Source: Treponema sp.
Lineage (GTDB): Bacteria; Spirochaetota; Spirochaetia; Treponematales; Breznakiellaceae
DNA: 57,318 nucleotides
Assembly (NCBI GenBank): GCA_031266775.1
Contig: JAISAQ010000017.1
Span: 1 to 57,318 of the forward strand
Reading direction: 5' to 3'
The notes below the pieces were generated by a model. That model made no database searches. It saw only the letters and a list, made by a program, of their open reading frames with translations, and had not been told where the DNA came from. Both the position numbers and the translations under genes were made by a program. Below are positions 8,752 to 17,693 of this stretch, piece by piece (the stretch's first letter is position 1; each line of letters opens with the position of its first letter).

Positions 8752-11358
8752 GTGGAAGTGTATAAAAATTCCAGAGAGATCATCCGCAAAAAAATATACG
8801 CTGTATGTGTTTGCGTGTTCGCGGCCTTTTCCCTCCATGCCCGTGACGTTCGTGTTACCGTAGAAGACGCGGAGCTGGGCCTTCCCCTGGAAGGCGCGGT
8901 GATACGTTCATGGGACGGTTCCGAATACACCTGCGATGCGGAGGGAACGGCGTCCTTTTCCGTTCCCGACGGCAGATCCGTCGTAATCGAGGCCGCCTAC
9001 CCCGGCTATGAAAACGGGAGGCTTGCCGTTGTCCCCGAAAAGGACGCCTACACACTGGGGCTCAGCCTGAGCGGGATCATGGAAAGCCGGGAACTTGTCA
9101 TAGAGGCGCGCAGCCCCCTCTCCGGCGGAACGGAAACAGGCCGCGGCATAACGGTTTCCGAACGGGAAATTGCCATGACCGGGGAAATCGGGCTTGTGGA
9201 AGACGTGATGACTTCCATCAAGCTCCTGCCCGGCGTGGGTTACGCGGGCATTTTTAACGCCATGCCCAGCATACGCGGGGGAGATCCCGGCGACATGACG
9301 GCCTCCCTTGACGGTTTTTATATAGAAAACCCCTACTATTGGGGAGGGGGCTTTTCCATCTTCGATCCCCGCACGGTGGAAAGCGCCCGGCTTTCCCACG
9401 GGGTCTTTTCCGTCCGCTACGGGCACACCATTTCAGGGCTTCTGGAAGTGACCTCAAAAAAGCCCTCTTCCGCCGAAACCGAATTTGAACTTGGCCTTTC
9501 CACCAGCGCCGCCAACGCCAGCCTTTCCCTTCCCCTCGCCGGAAGGGGGGGGATCATGTTCACGGGACGGGTCACCTACTACGATCCCTTTGTCTGGGCG
9601 GCGAAAAAATTATCCGGTTCCGTTCCGGCGATTGACGCCGTTAACTCCGTCAAAACGGCGCCGTATATACGAAGCGGCTCCATTACGGGGAACTACCGCC
9701 TTTCGGGGGATCTTGAGCTTTCGTTCTCCGGCTTCTGGGGCAGCGACGGCGTCGGGGTGGCCCGTGAAGACAGCCCGGACATATTCAGAAGAAGGGACAT
9801 CCGCTTTACCTGGGGCAACCACCAGGGCTTTGCCACGGGAGCCCTTTCCTGGAACCCCCGCGCCGACATGCTCGTCAAGGCGTCCGCCGGCGCGGGATAC
9901 CGCCAGTCGAAGTTTGATACCGTTATACGGTACGACGTTTTCATGCCGGACGCCGTTCCCGCCGGTTTCCGTCTTCTGGACGAGGACAGGGCGCTACAGG
10001 TAACAAAGGCCGCCAATGTTCAGGGGCGCGTCGACTACGACTGGGACCTTGGAAAGGGTTTTCTCTTTGCTTCGGGAGTTCAGGAGCTTTATTCCCGCTG
10101 GGCCGTCTCGGGCGATTACCACACGCGGCTTGAAATGACGGAGAAGAGATACCGGGAAGAATATTTCCTTCTGCACCAGGCATACCCCGTTCTTCCGGTT
10201 TCGTCCGGTTCCATGATTAACTATCCCCTGTCCTACTCGCTTTCAACCGCCAACAGCGCCTTTGCCGGTTCCGCCTATACCCTGCTTGAATACGGGACTC
10301 CCGGTTTCCGCTTCGGCCCCGATCCCCGCTTCCGCGCGGAACTGGGCCTCCGCGTGGATCATCTGTACATTAAAGGGGCGGATTTTTCGGTAAACACCGT
10401 TCCAACCGCCAACCCCCGGCTTAACCTTGATCTGGGCGTACTTGAGAACAAGGGCCCCGTTAAAGCCCTGAGCGTGAACGCGGGAACGGGACTTTTTTCA
10501 TCGGTGATTGACGCCATATCGTTTCTTGAAAAAAGGTACGGCATTGACGATTACGAACTCAAGCCCGCCCGTTCCTGGACTTCCGTGGCGGGGACAAAGG
10601 TTGAATTTCCGTGGGACCTGAGCCTTAACCTGGAGGGCTACTACAAGTATGTGTTCAACAGGGCCTATATTCCCATACATACAAGGCCGGGCATGGGAGC
10701 CGAAGACATACAGGCGTTCTTTGACGGCGTGGGAAGAGTCTGGGGGATCGATCTTATGCTTCAAAAACTCCAGTCCCGTTACCTTGACGGGTGGATCTCC
10801 TATTCCTTCAGCTACGCCCGCTACCGCGATCCCCAGGGAATAGACACGGGTCTTTCCGCGGGAAACGGCGGCATCGGCGCGGGCGGGGCGGGAACCCGGG
10901 GCGGCGGCTGGTACTTTCCGTCATACCACCGCTTTCACTACCTTAACCTGGTGCTTAACCTGCGGCCCGTGCGCCGGATTAACCTCTCGATGCGCCTTGG
11001 CATCGCAAGCGGCGTGCTGCTTCCCGTTATCGAAAAGGACATAGAGCCGCGGAGGGTCCTTCTTCTTGACAGCGGGGGGATCATAACAAAGTACTACCGG
11101 ACGACGCGTCTTGACGACGGCAGCCGCATGGGGATCTCCGTTCCCCTGGATCTTAAATTGTCTCTTTACGGCTTCAACATAAAGGGAAAGGTACAGTCCG
11201 AAACGTACATAGCCCTGGAAAACGCCCTTGTCCTCTTCTACAGCGCCAGGGGAAACCCGTCCTTTAACCCCTACACGGGGGAAGTTACCGAGGGGCTCGC
11301 CTCTTCCTATGAACTTCCCATCCCGATGATCTCCGTGGGGTTCAGGTGGAGCTATTGA
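8752..11358 (+). CDS. TonB-dependent outer-membrane receptor (candidate biotin receptor)
   Basis: About 868 aa. A basic segment and hydrophobic core ending in SLHA form a signal peptide. Next is a carboxypeptidase-regulatory-like beta-sandwich (about 35-100), then a plug domain (about 105-215: ...VMTSIKLLPGVG...PSIRGGDPGDMTASLDGFYIE). The rest is a long beta-barrel ending in the aromatic FRWSY expected of outer-membrane barrels. The start is uncertain: GTG 8752 or 8758, or TTG 8722 overlapping bioN; none has a well-placed ribosome site. Its position between bioN and exbB/exbD/tonB suggests it carries biotin or a biotin conjugate across the outer membrane. That substrate is an inference from context. 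Confidence 0.85.
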   Translation: MEVYKNSREIIRKKIYAVCVCVFAAFSLHARDVRVTVEDAELGLPLEGAVIRSWDGSEYTCDAEGTASFSVPDGRSVVIEAAYPGYENGRLAVVPEKDAYTLGLSLSGIMESRELVIEARSPLSGGTETGRGITVSEREIAMTGEIGLVEDVMTSIKLLPGVGYAGIFNAMPSIRGGDPGDMTASLDGFYIENPYYWGGGFSIFDPRTVESARLSHGVFSVRYGHTISGLLEVTSKKPSSAETEFELGLSTSAANASLSLPLAGRGGIMFTGRVTYYDPFVWAAKKLSGSVPAIDAVNSVKTAPYIRSGSITGNYRLSGDLELSFSGFWGSDGVGVAREDSPDIFRRRDIRFTWGNHQGFATGALSWNPRADMLVKASAGAGYRQSKFDTVIRYDVFMPDAVPAGFRLLDEDRALQVTKAANVQGRVDYDWDLGKGFLFASGVQELYSRWAVSGDYHTRLEMTEKRYREEYFLLHQAYPVLPVSSGSMINYPLSYSLSTANSAFAGSAYTLLEYGTPGFRFGPDPRFRAELGLRVDHLYIKGADFSVNTVPTANPRLNLDLGVLENKGPVKALSVNAGTGLFSSVIDAISFLEKRYGIDDYELKPARSWTSVAGTKVEFPWDLSLNLEGYYKYVFNRAYIPIHTRPGMGAEDIQAFFDGVGRVWGIDLMLQKLQSRYLDGWISYSFSYARYRDPQGIDTGLSAGNGGIGAGGAGTRGGGWYFPSYHRFHYLNLVLNLRPVRRINLSMRLGIASGVLLPVIEKDIEPRRVLLLDSGGIITKYYRTTRLDDGSRMGISVPLDLKLSLYGFNIKGKVQSETYIALENALVLFYSARGNPSFNPYTGEVTEGLASSYELPIPMISVGFRWSY

Positions 11359-12275
11359 TGAAAGACACACGCGGGACGCGGGAAAATCCGGCCGTTTTTT
11401 TCATGGGGAAGAGGGGTTGTCCCGCATCCGCCCGGATCATCCTCCTCGCGCTCCTGTCCGTGTTCGCGGGCCTTCTACAGGGCTGCGCCACGCTGGCGGA
11501 GGCGGGAGGCAGGGCGGCGGACGGGCGGGCCTTCGCGGAAAAAACCACGGCGCTCTACGAAAGCGGGGACGGGATACGCCTCCGCGAGACGGCCGGTAAA
11601 AACGGGGAAAGGTTTCTTCTCCTCACCATGAAAAAATACCCGGCGGCGGCTTTCCGGGCCGTACGGGACGGGGAAGGGGAAAACTGCCGCTTCACCGCCC
11701 TTGAATACCTTGGGGGAAGCTATTCGGGGTGGAACGAATTTATCCTTGAACTTGCGGGCCAAGGCCGTTTTGTAAAGGACGGCCGGGGCGGCGTACTGTT
11801 CCTTGAGGGGCCTCTTGAGGCGGTGCGGATCACGTCGGGGAAGATACGGCGGAACGGGGAACACGTTACCGGGGAAAGCGCGCTTGCCGGTCTTGCCAAC
11901 AGGCGGGAACGCATCGCGGCCCTTGCCGTATGGATGCGGAAAGAGGCCGCAGAACGGCGCATCCCGCTTTCCTTCCCCGGCGGGGAAGCCTTCCAGCGGG
12001 ACTGGAAGCCCCTTCTCCTCCCGGAAATCACCGCCAAAAAGAAACGCCCCGCCGCGTGGAACACCAGGGGGACCGTCTGGACATGGGCGGAGGACGTGCG
12101 CTGGAACACATCATACACCGCCCTTCTTTTCCCCGAAGAACTCAGGATACTCCGCGACTCGGGGGCCCTTCTGCGGGACTGGGAAGAGGCCCTTGAATGG
12201 ATACGCGTTGAATACGAATGGGACATCATCACCGGGCGTCTTTCGGCCGGAATAGCCATGAAAAGGATACGGTAA
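11358..12275 (+). CDS. Predicted lipoprotein of the biotin/TonB locus
   Basis: 305 aa. A long N-terminus (about 28 residues) leads into a hydrophobic segment and the lipobox LLQGC, so a lipid-anchored periplasmic or outer-membrane protein is predicted. The remainder is soluble, rich in Arg/Glu/Trp, with no domain I recognise. The ATG at 11358 shares one base with the receptor stop (TGATG) and has AGGTGGAG about 6 bases upstream, so translational coupling with the receptor is likely. Placement between a TonB-dependent receptor and exbB suggests an accessory surface or periplasmic part of the uptake system. Confidence 0.75.
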   Translation: MKDTRGTRENPAVFFMGKRGCPASARIILLALLSVFAGLLQGCATLAEAGGRAADGRAFAEKTTALYESGDGIRLRETAGKNGERFLLLTMKKYPAAAFRAVRDGEGENCRFTALEYLGGSYSGWNEFILELAGQGRFVKDGRGGVLFLEGPLEAVRITSGKIRRNGEHVTGESALAGLANRRERIAALAVWMRKEAAERRIPLSFPGGEAFQRDWKPLLLPEITAKKKRPAAWNTRGTVWTWAEDVRWNTSYTALLFPEELRILRDSGALLRDWEEALEWIRVEYEWDIITGRLSAGIAMKRIR

Positions 12276-12278
12276 ATC

Positions 12279-12986
12279 ATGAACGAAGAAACGGTTTCTT
12301 TTTCCCTGCTGGAGCTCTTCAGGCTTGGGGGGATCTTCATGTGGCCCCTGCTCTTCTTTTCCGTCGCGGTAATTACCATAGTTCTGGAACGCTCCGTGTA
12401 CTTCATGTACCACAGCCTCCGTCTTGAGGATCTCGCGGAAAAAACGGCGGACTATCTGCGGAAAGGGGACGCCCCGCTTGCCGTCTCTTACCTCGGTTCC
12501 CTCGTAAAGCGCCGTATTGGGGCCCGCATCCTCCTTGCGCTGGCGCGGCGCGTACCGCCTGAGGTAAAGATCCTCTCCGAATACCGCATCGAAAAAGCCG
12601 TTGAAACCGAAGCCTCAGACTGCGTCAATTCCCTGGAACGGGGCTTTAACTTCCTTACGGCGCTGGGCTCCCTTTCGCCCCTTACCGGCTTTCTGGGAAC
12701 CGTTTCCGGCATGATAGGGGCCTTCCGCTCCATAGCCGAAGCAACGGAGGTAAACGCCCAGATCGTGGCCAACGGCATCTACGAAGCGCTCATTACCACG
12801 GTCTTCGGCCTTATCATCGCCATCATCGCCATGGCGGCCCATTCGGTTTTCGCCCACATCGTGGACAATTTTACTTCGCGCGCCGAAAAGGTTTCCTCGG
12901 ATCTCGTCGCCCTTGTCATGGACGCATCCGCCGGCGGGTCTGAGGGGAAGAGCGCTGACGCGCCGGCCGGAGAAGACAGGCCGTGA
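12279..12986 (+). CDS. exbB: ExbB/TolQ/MotA-family proton-channel protein
   Basis: 235 aa. An N-terminal membrane segment (FMWPLLFFSVAVITIVLE) is followed by a cytoplasmic stretch and two C-terminal membrane helices. The family hallmark ALGSLSPLTGFLGTVSGMI and the helix GIYEALITTVFGLIIAI are both clear. ExbB forms the pentameric channel that energises TonB with ExbD. The gene is 3 bases after the lipoprotein gene and overlaps the first exbD by 4 bases (GTGA). Confidence 0.93.
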   Translation: MNEETVSFSLLELFRLGGIFMWPLLFFSVAVITIVLERSVYFMYHSLRLEDLAEKTADYLRKGDAPLAVSYLGSLVKRRIGARILLALARRVPPEVKILSEYRIEKAVETEASDCVNSLERGFNFLTALGSLSPLTGFLGTVSGMIGAFRSIAEATEVNAQIVANGIYEALITTVFGLIIAIIAMAAHSVFAHIVDNFTSRAEKVSSDLVALVMDASAGGSEGKSADAPAGEDRP

Positions 12987-13387
12987 ATGTACGGAGGACA
13001 AAGAGGCGGGCCTTAAGCGAGTCAAGCGCCGCAAGCGACATGGCCTTTCTCCTTATCATCTACTTTATTGTAATAGCGGGCTTTAACGTGAACAGGGGTT
13101 TCCTCATGAACCTTCCGGCGAAAGATTCCGTGCGGCTCATACGGCACGACGATCTGCTCCGTTTTGAGCTTGACGGCGAAGGGAACATCCTTTACGGCGG
13201 GACAAGGCGGGACGCGGCCTTTGCCGGAAGGGAAATACGAAGGGCAGCCGGGGCCAATCCGAATCTTGCCGTGCTTCTTGCCGTGGACCCCCGTTCCCCC
13301 TGGCAGGGCGTAGTTTCCTTTGTGGAACTGGCCCAGGATCTCAAGATAGATTCGTTTTCCTTTGTAATGAAGAAGGAAAGCCCGTGA
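12983..13387 (+). CDS. exbD: ExbD/TolR-family protein, copy 1
   Basis: 134 aa. A short basic N-terminus precedes a single membrane helix with the essential aspartate (ASDMAFLLIIYFIVIAGF), then a periplasmic alpha/beta domain with LLAVDPRSPWQGVVSFVELAQ. The GTG start at 12983 overlaps the exbB stop. ExbD carries the proton-responsive Asp in the ExbB pore. The following gene is a second, divergent ExbD, so the motor may contain a hetero-oligomeric ExbD pair. Confidence 0.9.
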   Translation: MNVRRTKRRALSESSAASDMAFLLIIYFIVIAGFNVNRGFLMNLPAKDSVRLIRHDDLLRFELDGEGNILYGGTRRDAAFAGREIRRAAGANPNLAVLLAVDPRSPWQGVVSFVELAQDLKIDSFSFVMKKESP

Positions 13388-13791
13388 AACTGCGAAAGCG
13401 GAAAAGGAAAGAGTTCTTCATCCCCCTTAACTCAATGTCGGATGTGGCGTTCCTTCTTTTGATCTTCATCATGCTGGTCGCGCTGATAAACTACCGGAAG
13501 GAAGTGAAGATAGAATACCCCGAGGCGCAAAGGGCGCTGCGGACCAGCGCCGAAAAAAACCTCGAGATATGGATAGACAGGGACGGCGGAACCTGGCTTG
13601 ACGGCGTTCCGGCCGTAAAGAAGGACATAGAAGATACAATCGCCGATCTGTACCGCGCCGCTCCGGATACCCGCGTTCACATTATCGCCGACAGGAACAC
13701 GCCCTACGAAAAGGTGGCGGCCGTTCTTGAAATACTGCAGATCCTCCAGTACCGCGTGGTGAGTTTTGTGGTAAAAGATGAAAAACCATAA
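13384..13791 (+). CDS. exbD: ExbD/TolR-family protein, copy 2
   Basis: 135 aa. Very basic N-terminus (KLRKRKRKEF), then NSMSDVAFLLLIFIMLVALI with the conserved Asp, and a periplasmic domain including HIIADRNTPYEKVAAVLEILQ, typical of ExbD. Start GTG 13384 overlaps the previous stop by 4 bases; its own end overlaps the tonB start by 14 bases. Paired exbD genes behind one exbB occur in other phyla, where the copies are not interchangeable. Confidence 0.9.
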   Translation: MKLRKRKRKEFFIPLNSMSDVAFLLLIFIMLVALINYRKEVKIEYPEAQRALRTSAEKNLEIWIDRDGGTWLDGVPAVKKDIEDTIADLYRAAPDTRVHIIADRNTPYEKVAAVLEILQILQYRVVSFVVKDEKP

Positions 13792-14383
13792 CCGCCTGGG
13801 GCTGCTGCTTTTCGCGGCCGTCGCCCTGCTCCACGGCGTCCTGATTTTCACCGTCGCCTTTACCGCGAAAAGCCCCCCTCCGCCTCCCCGTGAAGCGCGG
13901 GTCATGAAGCTCGCGGACGTTGAGGAAGAGGAGGAAAAAGAGGAAGAGAGGCCGCCGGAGGAACCGGAGGAATTTCCCCTGTCCACGGACGATACGGCCG
14001 AAACGATGATAGAAACCGAGGAGGTCCCCCAGACGGCTCCTCCCGCGCGGAGGGGGCCGGAACCGGCCGGGGAACAGTACCTTCCCATGCACCAGGTTTC
14101 CGTTCCGCCCGTATTCGACAGCGGGCTTGTCATGAGCCTCCTGCCGTACCCGCCCATCGCCCTTCGTTCAAACGTGGAAGGGCGGGTGATCCTTGAGCTT
14201 TTCATAGACAGGACGGGGCTTGTGCGGAACATTACCGTCATGCGGGAAAACCCGCCCGGTTACGGTTTCGGCGAAGCGGCGGTCCGGGCCTTTACGGGCC
14301 TGCGTTGCGTTCCCGCACAGGCGAACGGCGAGAGCGTTTCCGTGCGTTACCGCTACCCCGTAACCTTCAGGATCAGCCGGTAG
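13778..14383 (+). CDS. tonB: TonB-family energy transducer with acidic linker
   Basis: 201 aa. One N-terminal membrane helix (LGLLLFAAVALLHGVLIFTVAF) is followed by a linker that is unusually rich in Glu and Pro (EEEEEKEEERPPEEPEE) rather than the usual Pro-Lys repeats. The C-terminal TonB domain begins near residue 120: PYPPIALRSNVEGRVILELFIDRTGLV..., ending VRYRYPVTFRI. It should contact the TonB box of the receptor encoded four genes upstream. Its last 11 bases overlap the end of the convergent ABC transporter gene, leaving no space for a terminator. Confidence 0.88.
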   Translation: MKNHNRLGLLLFAAVALLHGVLIFTVAFTAKSPPPPPREARVMKLADVEEEEEKEEERPPEEPEEFPLSTDDTAETMIETEEVPQTAPPARRGPEPAGEQYLPMHQVSVPPVFDSGLVMSLLPYPPIALRSNVEGRVILELFIDRTGLVRNITVMRENPPGYGFGEAAVRAFTGLRCVPAQANGESVSVRYRYPVTFRISR

Positions 14384-15932
14384 GAAGATCCCCTTCCGTA
14401 ACGGCCGCAAGCACGGCAAGGAGTTTTTCCTCAAGGCCGCCTGATGAGCGGACGGGGCCCGAGTCAAAGACAACGCCGGAAGGAGGGCGGCCAAGGACGA
14501 TGACGCGCCTTCCCATGTACACCGCCTCGCGCGGATCGTGGGTAACGGACAGGAGGATGCGCCCTGTCCGCCCGGCAATGTCTACGGCAAGATCCATGAG
14601 TTTCATGCGGAGCGGAATATCCAGGGACTGAAAGGGCTCGTCCATGAGGATCACGGGCGCGGCCGGGGCAAAGGCGCGGGCCATGTTCACCCGCTGCCGT
14701 TCCCCCCCTGAAAGCTCATCCGGCAGCGCGTCCATTCTGCCGCCAAGGGAAAAAAGGCGGAGAAAGCGGCGGGCCTCCCCTTCCCCGCCCCGCCCTTCCC
14801 CGGCGGAAAGCGCGGCGTTGGCAAGGACCGTCTTCCAGGGGAGGAGCCGCGGCTCCTGAAAAACAAAGGACACGGGTCCGGAGGATACTCCTCCTTCGCC
14901 GGGAGGCAGGAGGCCCGCGACAAGCCTTAAAAGCGTGGTTTTCCCGCAGCCTGATGGCCCAAGGATAACCGTGGGATTATCCAGGGCGGAAGACCCGATC
15001 TCAAGGCTGAGATCCCTGAAAATCACCTTGCAGCCAAAACCGAACGAAAGATTCCTCACGGCAATGACGCCCGCTTTTTCCCCCTCCGTTCTTTCCCCCG
15101 CGCGTTTCCCCGGAGACTTTTTCACGGCCGTCAGTATTCTTCCGGCCCGTGCTTTTACCGTCCGGTTCCGTACGGCCCGCACGGCAAGGCTCAGCAGCCC
15201 CTGGGAAAAGGCCGCGGCGCATACGGTTCCCGCCGTCCACGCGAAAAGTTCCGCCGTCTCAAGCCTGGCCTTCGCATCCTGCATCCCCGTTCCAAGGGCG
15301 CGGACAGGCTGAACCAGCACTTCGGAAGCAACCACCACTTTCCAGCAGAGCGAAAGCGAACCCCGCAGTCCTCCCAGAATAAAAGGCGCCACGGACGGAA
15401 GATAAAGAGCGCCCATTCTGGCGGCCCCCCGTATCCTGTACACGTCAAGAAGCTCCTTAAGTTTCGGATCAACACTCCGCACACCTTCAATAGCGGCGGC
15501 GGCCATGACGGGAAAAACCACAAGAAAGGCGGTAAACACCGGGGTCCGTTCCGCCCCGAACCAGAGAAAGGCGATGAGGATAACCGACATGACGGGCGTC
15601 GCGGAAATCACCTCGAAGAGCGGTTTCAGCGCGGCGGCGGCGGCCCTGCTCCGCCCGGCGGCAAGACCGGCGGCAATGCCCAGCGGCACGGAGATGAGGA
15701 TCCCCAGCGTTACCCGGAAGAATGTCCGCGCAAGGGAAAGAAGAAAACGCCGCGCCGGAAGAAGCTCCAAAAGACGCGCCAGCACCGGAAGGGGGCCGGG
15801 AAGAAGCAGATCGCTTCCCCAGGCAAGGGAGGCGGCTTCCCAGAGCAGCAGCAAAAACGTTATCCCGGCCGCCGTCCACACTGCCGGGAAAAACGAACCG
15901 CGCGGCCTTGCGCCCCTAGAGGTAAAAATCAT
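14373..15932 (-). CDS. Fused ABC permease-ATPase (SsuCB/TauCB/NMT1 type)
   Basis: 519 aa, two proteins in one chain. Residues about 1-260 are a SsuC/TauC-like permease with about six membrane helices and an EAA-like loop (ELLDVYRIRGAARMGALYLPSVAP). After a basic linker (about 265-290), residues 290-510 are a SsuB/TauB-like ATPase: Walker A GPSGCGKTT (about 322-330), LSGGERQRVNMARAF (about 405), Walker B VILMDEPFQSLD (about 430), VTHDPREAV. In most bacteria these are separate genes. It overlaps the preceding binding-protein gene by 17 bases. The substrate is unknown: sulfonate, thiamine-precursor and nitrate-type systems share this architecture. Confidence 0.88.
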   Translation of the reverse strand: MIFTSRGARPRGSFFPAVWTAAGITFLLLLWEAASLAWGSDLLLPGPLPVLARLLELLPARRFLLSLARTFFRVTLGILISVPLGIAAGLAAGRSRAAAAALKPLFEVISATPVMSVILIAFLWFGAERTPVFTAFLVVFPVMAAAAIEGVRSVDPKLKELLDVYRIRGAARMGALYLPSVAPFILGGLRGSLSLCWKVVVASEVLVQPVRALGTGMQDAKARLETAELFAWTAGTVCAAAFSQGLLSLAVRAVRNRTVKARAGRILTAVKKSPGKRAGERTEGEKAGVIAVRNLSFGFGCKVIFRDLSLEIGSSALDNPTVILGPSGCGKTTLLRLVAGLLPPGEGGVSSGPVSFVFQEPRLLPWKTVLANAALSAGEGRGGEGEARRFLRLFSLGGRMDALPDELSGGERQRVNMARAFAPAAPVILMDEPFQSLDIPLRMKLMDLAVDIAGRTGRILLSVTHDPREAVYMGRRVIVLGRPPSGVVFDSGPVRSSGGLEEKLLAVLAAVTEGDLPTG

Positions 15933-16926
15933 CCGGGGGAAGGAAACCGCCTATGGAAGCGGGCGACAATTCAAGGAAAGCCCGGTACAGGGCCTCAAGA
16001 TCCCCCCTGGCTTCACGGGCGGGAATGTAAACATAGCCGCTGCGGGGAATCGCGGCGGCGGCAATCCGGGCGCTTAACCCAAGGCCGTGCTTTTCCGCGA
16101 GGAGACCGGCCTCCTCCGGGTTGGCCTTTACCCACTCCGCCGATTCCTCAAGACCCGAAAGAACAGCCCGCAGGAGAAGGGGCCGGGACGCCGCGAAATC
16201 CGCGTCTACAACAAAAACCGTCATGGGGTAGTTCCGGCCAGGTGCGGAAAGAAGGCCCGCGCCGTTAAGGGCGGCCCATTCCCCCTGAATGTCGCCTATG
16301 ACGGCAAGACCGGGCCTCTGTTCGCGCGCCATGGTGGCAAAGGGTTCGGGAAGCAGTGCAAGGCTTATTCTTCCGGCAGCAAGCATACGGGCAATCTCCG
16401 GATACGCAAGGGAATAACCAAGCCGCAGATCGCCGTCGGGATTTATGCCTTTTGAAAGGAGGATCTTCCTGAACACATAATCGGGGGTGGCGCCCTGCCC
16501 TGCCATTTCCACGGTTTTTCCGCGGAGATCCTCGATACGGCGCACCGACGGATCGGAGGAAAGAAGGGAAAGCATCCCCGTTCCGGTTACCGCCGCAACC
16601 TGTATTCTTTTTCCCGACGACGCTATTTTCGCCGCCAGATTGGGGGGCAGCATCCCCATTTTGGCCCCGCCCGAAATGAACCGGGCCGCCACAAGGTCCG
16701 CCTGGGCCAAAACTTCAACCTCTACGGAAAAACCCGGCGCCGTGGGAGGATGTTCAAAAAGCCGTATCATGCCAAGGCCGGAAGGCCCCTTTACACCGTA
16801 AATGATCACGCGTTCGGCGGCGCCAGGACCGGAAAAAAGGACCAGTGCGAAAAAGACAGGGAGCAAAGCCGCTTTCAAAACCCGGCCGGTAAAGAACCCC
16901 GGCATTGTTTTTTTATGATTTTTCAT
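15916..16926 (-). CDS. NMT1/SsuA-like ABC substrate-binding protein
   Basis: 336 aa from the ATG at 16926, which gives a clean signal peptide (KNHKK... then AALLPVFFALVLFSG, cleavage near PGAAE). A GTG at 16977 overlapping the TetR stop would add 17 residues and cannot be excluded; neither has a strong ribosome site. The mature part follows the NMT1/SsuA fold: GMLPPNLAAKIAS, IEDLRGKTVEMAGQGATPDYVFRKIL, LPEPFATMA. It feeds the fused permease-ATPase encoded just downstream. The ligand cannot be read from sequence. Confidence 0.85.
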   Translation of the reverse strand: MKNHKKTMPGFFTGRVLKAALLPVFFALVLFSGPGAAERVIIYGVKGPSGLGMIRLFEHPPTAPGFSVEVEVLAQADLVAARFISGGAKMGMLPPNLAAKIASSGKRIQVAAVTGTGMLSLLSSDPSVRRIEDLRGKTVEMAGQGATPDYVFRKILLSKGINPDGDLRLGYSLAYPEIARMLAAGRISLALLPEPFATMAREQRPGLAVIGDIQGEWAALNGAGLLSAPGRNYPMTVFVVDADFAASRPLLLRAVLSGLEESAEWVKANPEEAGLLAEKHGLGLSARIAAAAIPRSGYVYIPAREARGDLEALYRAFLELSPASIGGFLPPDDFYL

Positions 16927-16973
16927 ACGAAGAACATACCCAATCGCCTGATCTTTGTCCAGATTGGCGTATC

Positions 16974-17693
16974 TCACTTTTTTGTCTTTTTCAGCACTTC
17001 CCCGTAAAAATGCATGGACTCCTCAAGGCCGATAAGATCCGAAACCGCCTGGGACCGGGCGTTAAGGATACGGGAAAGGCAGTACACATAGGTTTTCATA
17101 ATGTCCATTATCCGCCTTTCCGCTTCCCCCCTGCCGTGTCCGGCAAAGACCCCCCGTATCTCCTCGTCCACGCCCTGATCAAGGCGGTGCAGAAAAACCG
17201 CTACCGTCTCCGCCGGGGCGGCAAAGTCACATTCCTTTTTTTCCTTTGCCTCCCGCAAGAGGGGCGCGACAAGATCGATGTAGAACTGCCTGTCGTATTT
17301 GCGGAGCCTTTCCCTGAGCATGACGCCGCTTTCGTCCTGCCGCAGCTTGAGGTATTCGGACACAAAAGTAACCGTACTCATCCCCATGCCGCGTGAAATG
17401 TCAAGGACGCGCCGCAGACGCCCAAAGGCGGAGAGGGGAACTTCCACGCGTTCCGCGGGACCGGCGACAGGAGACGCCGCCCTGAGGAGCGCAGCGTAAT
17501 GATCGGCGCACATGCGTTCAAGCAGATCTTCCTTGGAGGCAAAGTGGTGGTACAGCGCGCCCTTGGTAAGGCCCGAATGGCTCGCGATCTCCTGCATCGA
17601 CGTTTTTTCATACCCCTGCCGCATGAAAAGTTCCTCGGCGGATCTCATGATATCGACAAACGTTTCCGCCTTTTGTTTTTCGCGCCTGTTCAC
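16974..17693 (-). CDS. TetR/AcrR-family transcriptional regulator
   Basis: 239 aa. The N-terminal helix-turn-helix domain is typical (FVDIMRSAEELFMRQGYEKTSMQEIA, then SGLTKGALYHHFASKEDLL, residues about 10-60). The C-terminal ~180 residues form the variable ligand-binding domain. It starts with GTG at 17693, overlapping the end of the MFS gene by 4 bases, and its stop overlaps the longer start of the binding-protein gene. Located inside the operon it probably controls, it may sense a substrate of the MFS or ABC transporter. Confidence 0.9.
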   Translation of the reverse strand: MNRREKQKAETFVDIMRSAEELFMRQGYEKTSMQEIASHSGLTKGALYHHFASKEDLLERMCADHYAALLRAASPVAGPAERVEVPLSAFGRLRRVLDISRGMGMSTVTFVSEYLKLRQDESGVMLRERLRKYDRQFYIDLVAPLLREAKEKKECDFAAPAETVAVFLHRLDQGVDEEIRGVFAGHGRGEAERRIMDIMKTYVYCLSRILNARSQAVSDLIGLEESMHFYGEVLKKTKK

